From DALYDD01 sp046049705 (GTDB lineage Bacteria; Patescibacteriota; Minisyncoccia; Phycocordibacterales; CAIZLB01): DNA of 7,250 bases. The stretch's first letter is position 1. Every line of letters begins with the position of its first letter. The notes beneath the pieces were generated by a model, which saw only the letters and a program-made list of their open reading frames with translations, was not told the origin of the DNA and made no database searches. The stretch is from positions 1 to 7,250 of the forward strand of contig JBJOQZ010000013.1 in the NCBI GenBank assembly GCA_046049705.1, read 5' to 3'. A program made the position numbers and the translations under genes. Shown piece by piece: positions 6,453-7,250 of this stretch.

Positions 6453-6492
6453 AAAAAGACAAATACCCACTTTTGTAAGTGAGTATTTGTCT
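6453..6492 (-). terminator. Intrinsic terminator of the small secreted-protein gene
   Basis: Arms 6457-6472 and 6477-6492 pair over 16 positions around a 4-base loop, and the minus strand continues with a run of five T (6457-6453). One position is a C.A mismatch if read as plus-strand RNA but a U.G wobble in minus-strand RNA, so the hairpin is complete only for leftward transcription. It lies 43 bases after the TAA of the gene ending at 6536. Confidence 0.87.
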
Positions 6493-6535
6493 AGATTAGC
6501 TATGTATAATTGATTACATTAAGTAGTAAAGAATA

Positions 6536-7009
6536 TTATTTCGCACGAGAGTCAGCACTTGGATCAGTTCCGACCTTGTGCATGAAGCCACGAGGTGCCT
6601 TAATTCCTAGCTCTTTCATGATTGTTTTAGCGCCATCTTTATCTCCTGCTTTCATGAGTTTATGAGCCTCGACGAATTTCGGAAATTGAGCCTCGGTGAT
6701 TTTGCCTTCAAGAGGTCCGCCAGCTGCCGCTGTTACAAAAGCGCTATAATTCGCAGAGGTTATCGCAGCATCTATAGCTTCATGCTTTTGTTTCATCTCT
6801 GCTTTTTGTGCTTCTGTGGGCTTTGGCCTATCTGCAAACACATGGTGCTTACGTGATTGTGCAGATACCTCCAATCTCGTCGTACCAGTTGTCCCCGTAG
6901 TGGATGTGGTAGTTTGTGCACTTGCAGAACTTACTCCTGCTGCAGCGACTGCAAGCAGGGCAAGTGCTGGGATTGCTACCCATTTGGACATTTTAGATTT
7001 AGTTTTCAT
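6536..7009 (-). CDS. Small secreted helical protein, hypothetical (Spy/DUF2680-like in style)
   Basis: The 157-residue product has a clear signal peptide: basic n-region MKTKSKMSKW, hydrophobic core VAIPALALLAVAAAG, and cleavage after ASA (29-31). A Thr/Gly/Ser linker follows (32-45). The mature part (about 64-137) is helical, Lys/Ala/Glu-rich and free of cysteine. It contains TEAQKAEMKQKHEAIDAAI, a NYSAFV segment, and a second helix pair KITEAQFPKFVEAHKLM...AKTIMKELGIKAP. This 'EAQ...KF.EA..L...G...A..I..ELG' pattern is seen in short exported proteins common in candidate-phyla genomes and loosely recalls periplasmic Spy/CpxP-type proteins; no homology is claimed. M7 is an alternative start with the same signal peptide. 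No Shine-Dalgarno is visible. G+C is about 48% (hand count over 6541-6960), above its neighbours. It ends before a strong terminator and starts 20 bases after the partial upstream gene. Confidence 0.85.
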   Translation of the reverse strand: MKTKSKMSKWVAIPALALLAVAAAGVSSASAQTTTSTTGTTGTTRLEVSAQSRKHHVFADRPKPTEAQKAEMKQKHEAIDAAITSANYSAFVTAAAGGPLEGKITEAQFPKFVEAHKLMKAGDKDGAKTIMKELGIKAPRGFMHKVGTDPSADSRAK

Positions 7010-7029
7010 ATAAATGATGATGGTATGTA

Positions 7030-7250
7030 TTATTGTACAGCTCTTATCTTTTCGATGAGCTGGTAAGGATGCATATCCTTACATCTATTATTACGCGCCA
7101 TAGAGATATTTCTTTCACCTTCATTTGTAATATCTTGCTGTAATTCAGGCTTGTATTTTATTTTTTTATTTTGATTATGAAATTCCTTCATGTCCCATGG
7201 CATGACAAGGCATCCGGTCAATGTCGTAGTTGCTTGTGGCAATGGAAGTG
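7030..7250 (-). CDS. 3' end of an unrecognised gene running in from the right edge
   Basis: The minus-strand frame is open from the right edge to TAA at 7032-7030, giving about 73 residues. A start at TTG 7242 is possible but unnecessary, because the frame continues past it (the residues before it read LPLP). The visible end is hydrophilic, with a basic Asn/Lys/Gln stretch (HNQNKKIKYK) and a final KDMHPYQLIEKIRAVQ that looks like a genuine helical C-terminus. There are a TGC and a TGT cysteine codon, no membrane segment and no motif I can name. The stop is 20 bases from the next start, so the two genes could be one transcript. It could still be an accidental open frame. Confidence 0.5.
   Translation of the reverse strand, partial: LPLPQATTTLTGCLVMPWDMKEFHNQNKKIKYKPELQQDITNEGERNISMARNNRCKDMHPYQLIEKIRAVQ
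7063..7082. repeat. 8-bp perfect hairpin inside the 3' end of the partial gene
   Basis: GTAAGGAT (7063-7070) and ATCCTTAC (7075-7082) form a perfect 8-bp stem around the self-complementary loop GCAT. It lies inside the coding end of the partial gene, about 54 bases before the next ATG. No T tract follows on either strand, so it is not an intrinsic terminator; it could be an RNA-processing or stability stem, or chance. Confidence 0.35.

Noticed and set aside
7032..7037. TACAAT on the minus strand as a -10 box for the secreted-protein gene
   Set aside because: It has no TGn extension and no -35, and overlaps the stop codon of the upstream frame; cotranscription is as likely.
6662..7066. Several overlapping plus-strand open frames opposite the secreted-protein gene
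   Set aside because: They overlap one another in different frames, are antisense to a gene with a clear signal peptide, and have Cys/Trp-rich shadow composition.
7063..7082. The 8-bp hairpin as an intrinsic terminator for the partial gene
   Set aside because: It lies inside the coding sequence and has no T tract on either side.
1..7250. CRISPR array, tRNA, rRNA, transposon ends or tandem DNA repeats
   Set aside because: No regularly spaced repeats, cloverleaf-like segments or terminal inverted repeats were seen; nearly all bases are taken up by ordinary coding sequence.

Overview
The window looks like a stretch of a Patescibacteria (Candidate Phyla Radiation, probably Parcubacteria-like) chromosome. 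This is inferred from gene content and style: short compact operons, AT-rich DNA (roughly 35-40% G+C in most genes), a giant secreted Ser/Thr-rich protein with FN3, PKD-like and Cys-rich modules, a DUF805 protein with a low-complexity tail, and a small secreted Ala/Lys-rich protein of a kind common in that group. No marker gene is present, so the assignment is tentative. All seven recognisable genes lie on the minus strand and read from high to low coordinates. No gap without a gene exceeds about 130 bases.

In transcription order: the 3' end of an unrecognised gene enters from the right edge (7250-7030). It is followed 20 bases later by a small secreted helical protein (7009-6536) that ends at a strong intrinsic terminator (6492-6453). 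An extended -10 promoter (6448-6440) then starts a compact three-gene operon: a tandem bPH_2 (DUF304, YdbT-like) membrane protein (6405-5203), a membrane-anchored protein that resembles the PsbP/Mog1 fold (5192-4545), and a 67-residue membrane/coiled-coil protein (4535-4332). Gaps inside the operon are 10 and 9 bases. No terminator is visible after it. A TATAAT box (4278-4273) precedes the dominant gene, a 992-residue two-part surface protein (4210-1232).

That surface protein ends before a perfect 16-bp hairpin terminator (1200-1163). A second extended -10 promoter (1168-1160) is fused to the terminator and drives a DUF805 membrane protein (1126-620). Five bases later comes a NUDIX hydrolase (614 to the left edge) whose C-terminus is a DUF2892 (YgaP-like) two-helix membrane domain. 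The whole window is devoted to membrane or exported proteins, apart from the NUDIX catalytic domain and possibly the partial gene at the right edge.

The observations most worth following are the NUDIX-DUF2892 fusion, and the surface protein made of a cysteine-free half and a half with 23 cysteines joined by a transmembrane hairpin that looks like an internal second signal peptide. Also notable are the two junctions where a terminator runs directly into a TGnTATACT promoter. No CRISPR array, tRNA, rRNA, transposon or defence system is visible.
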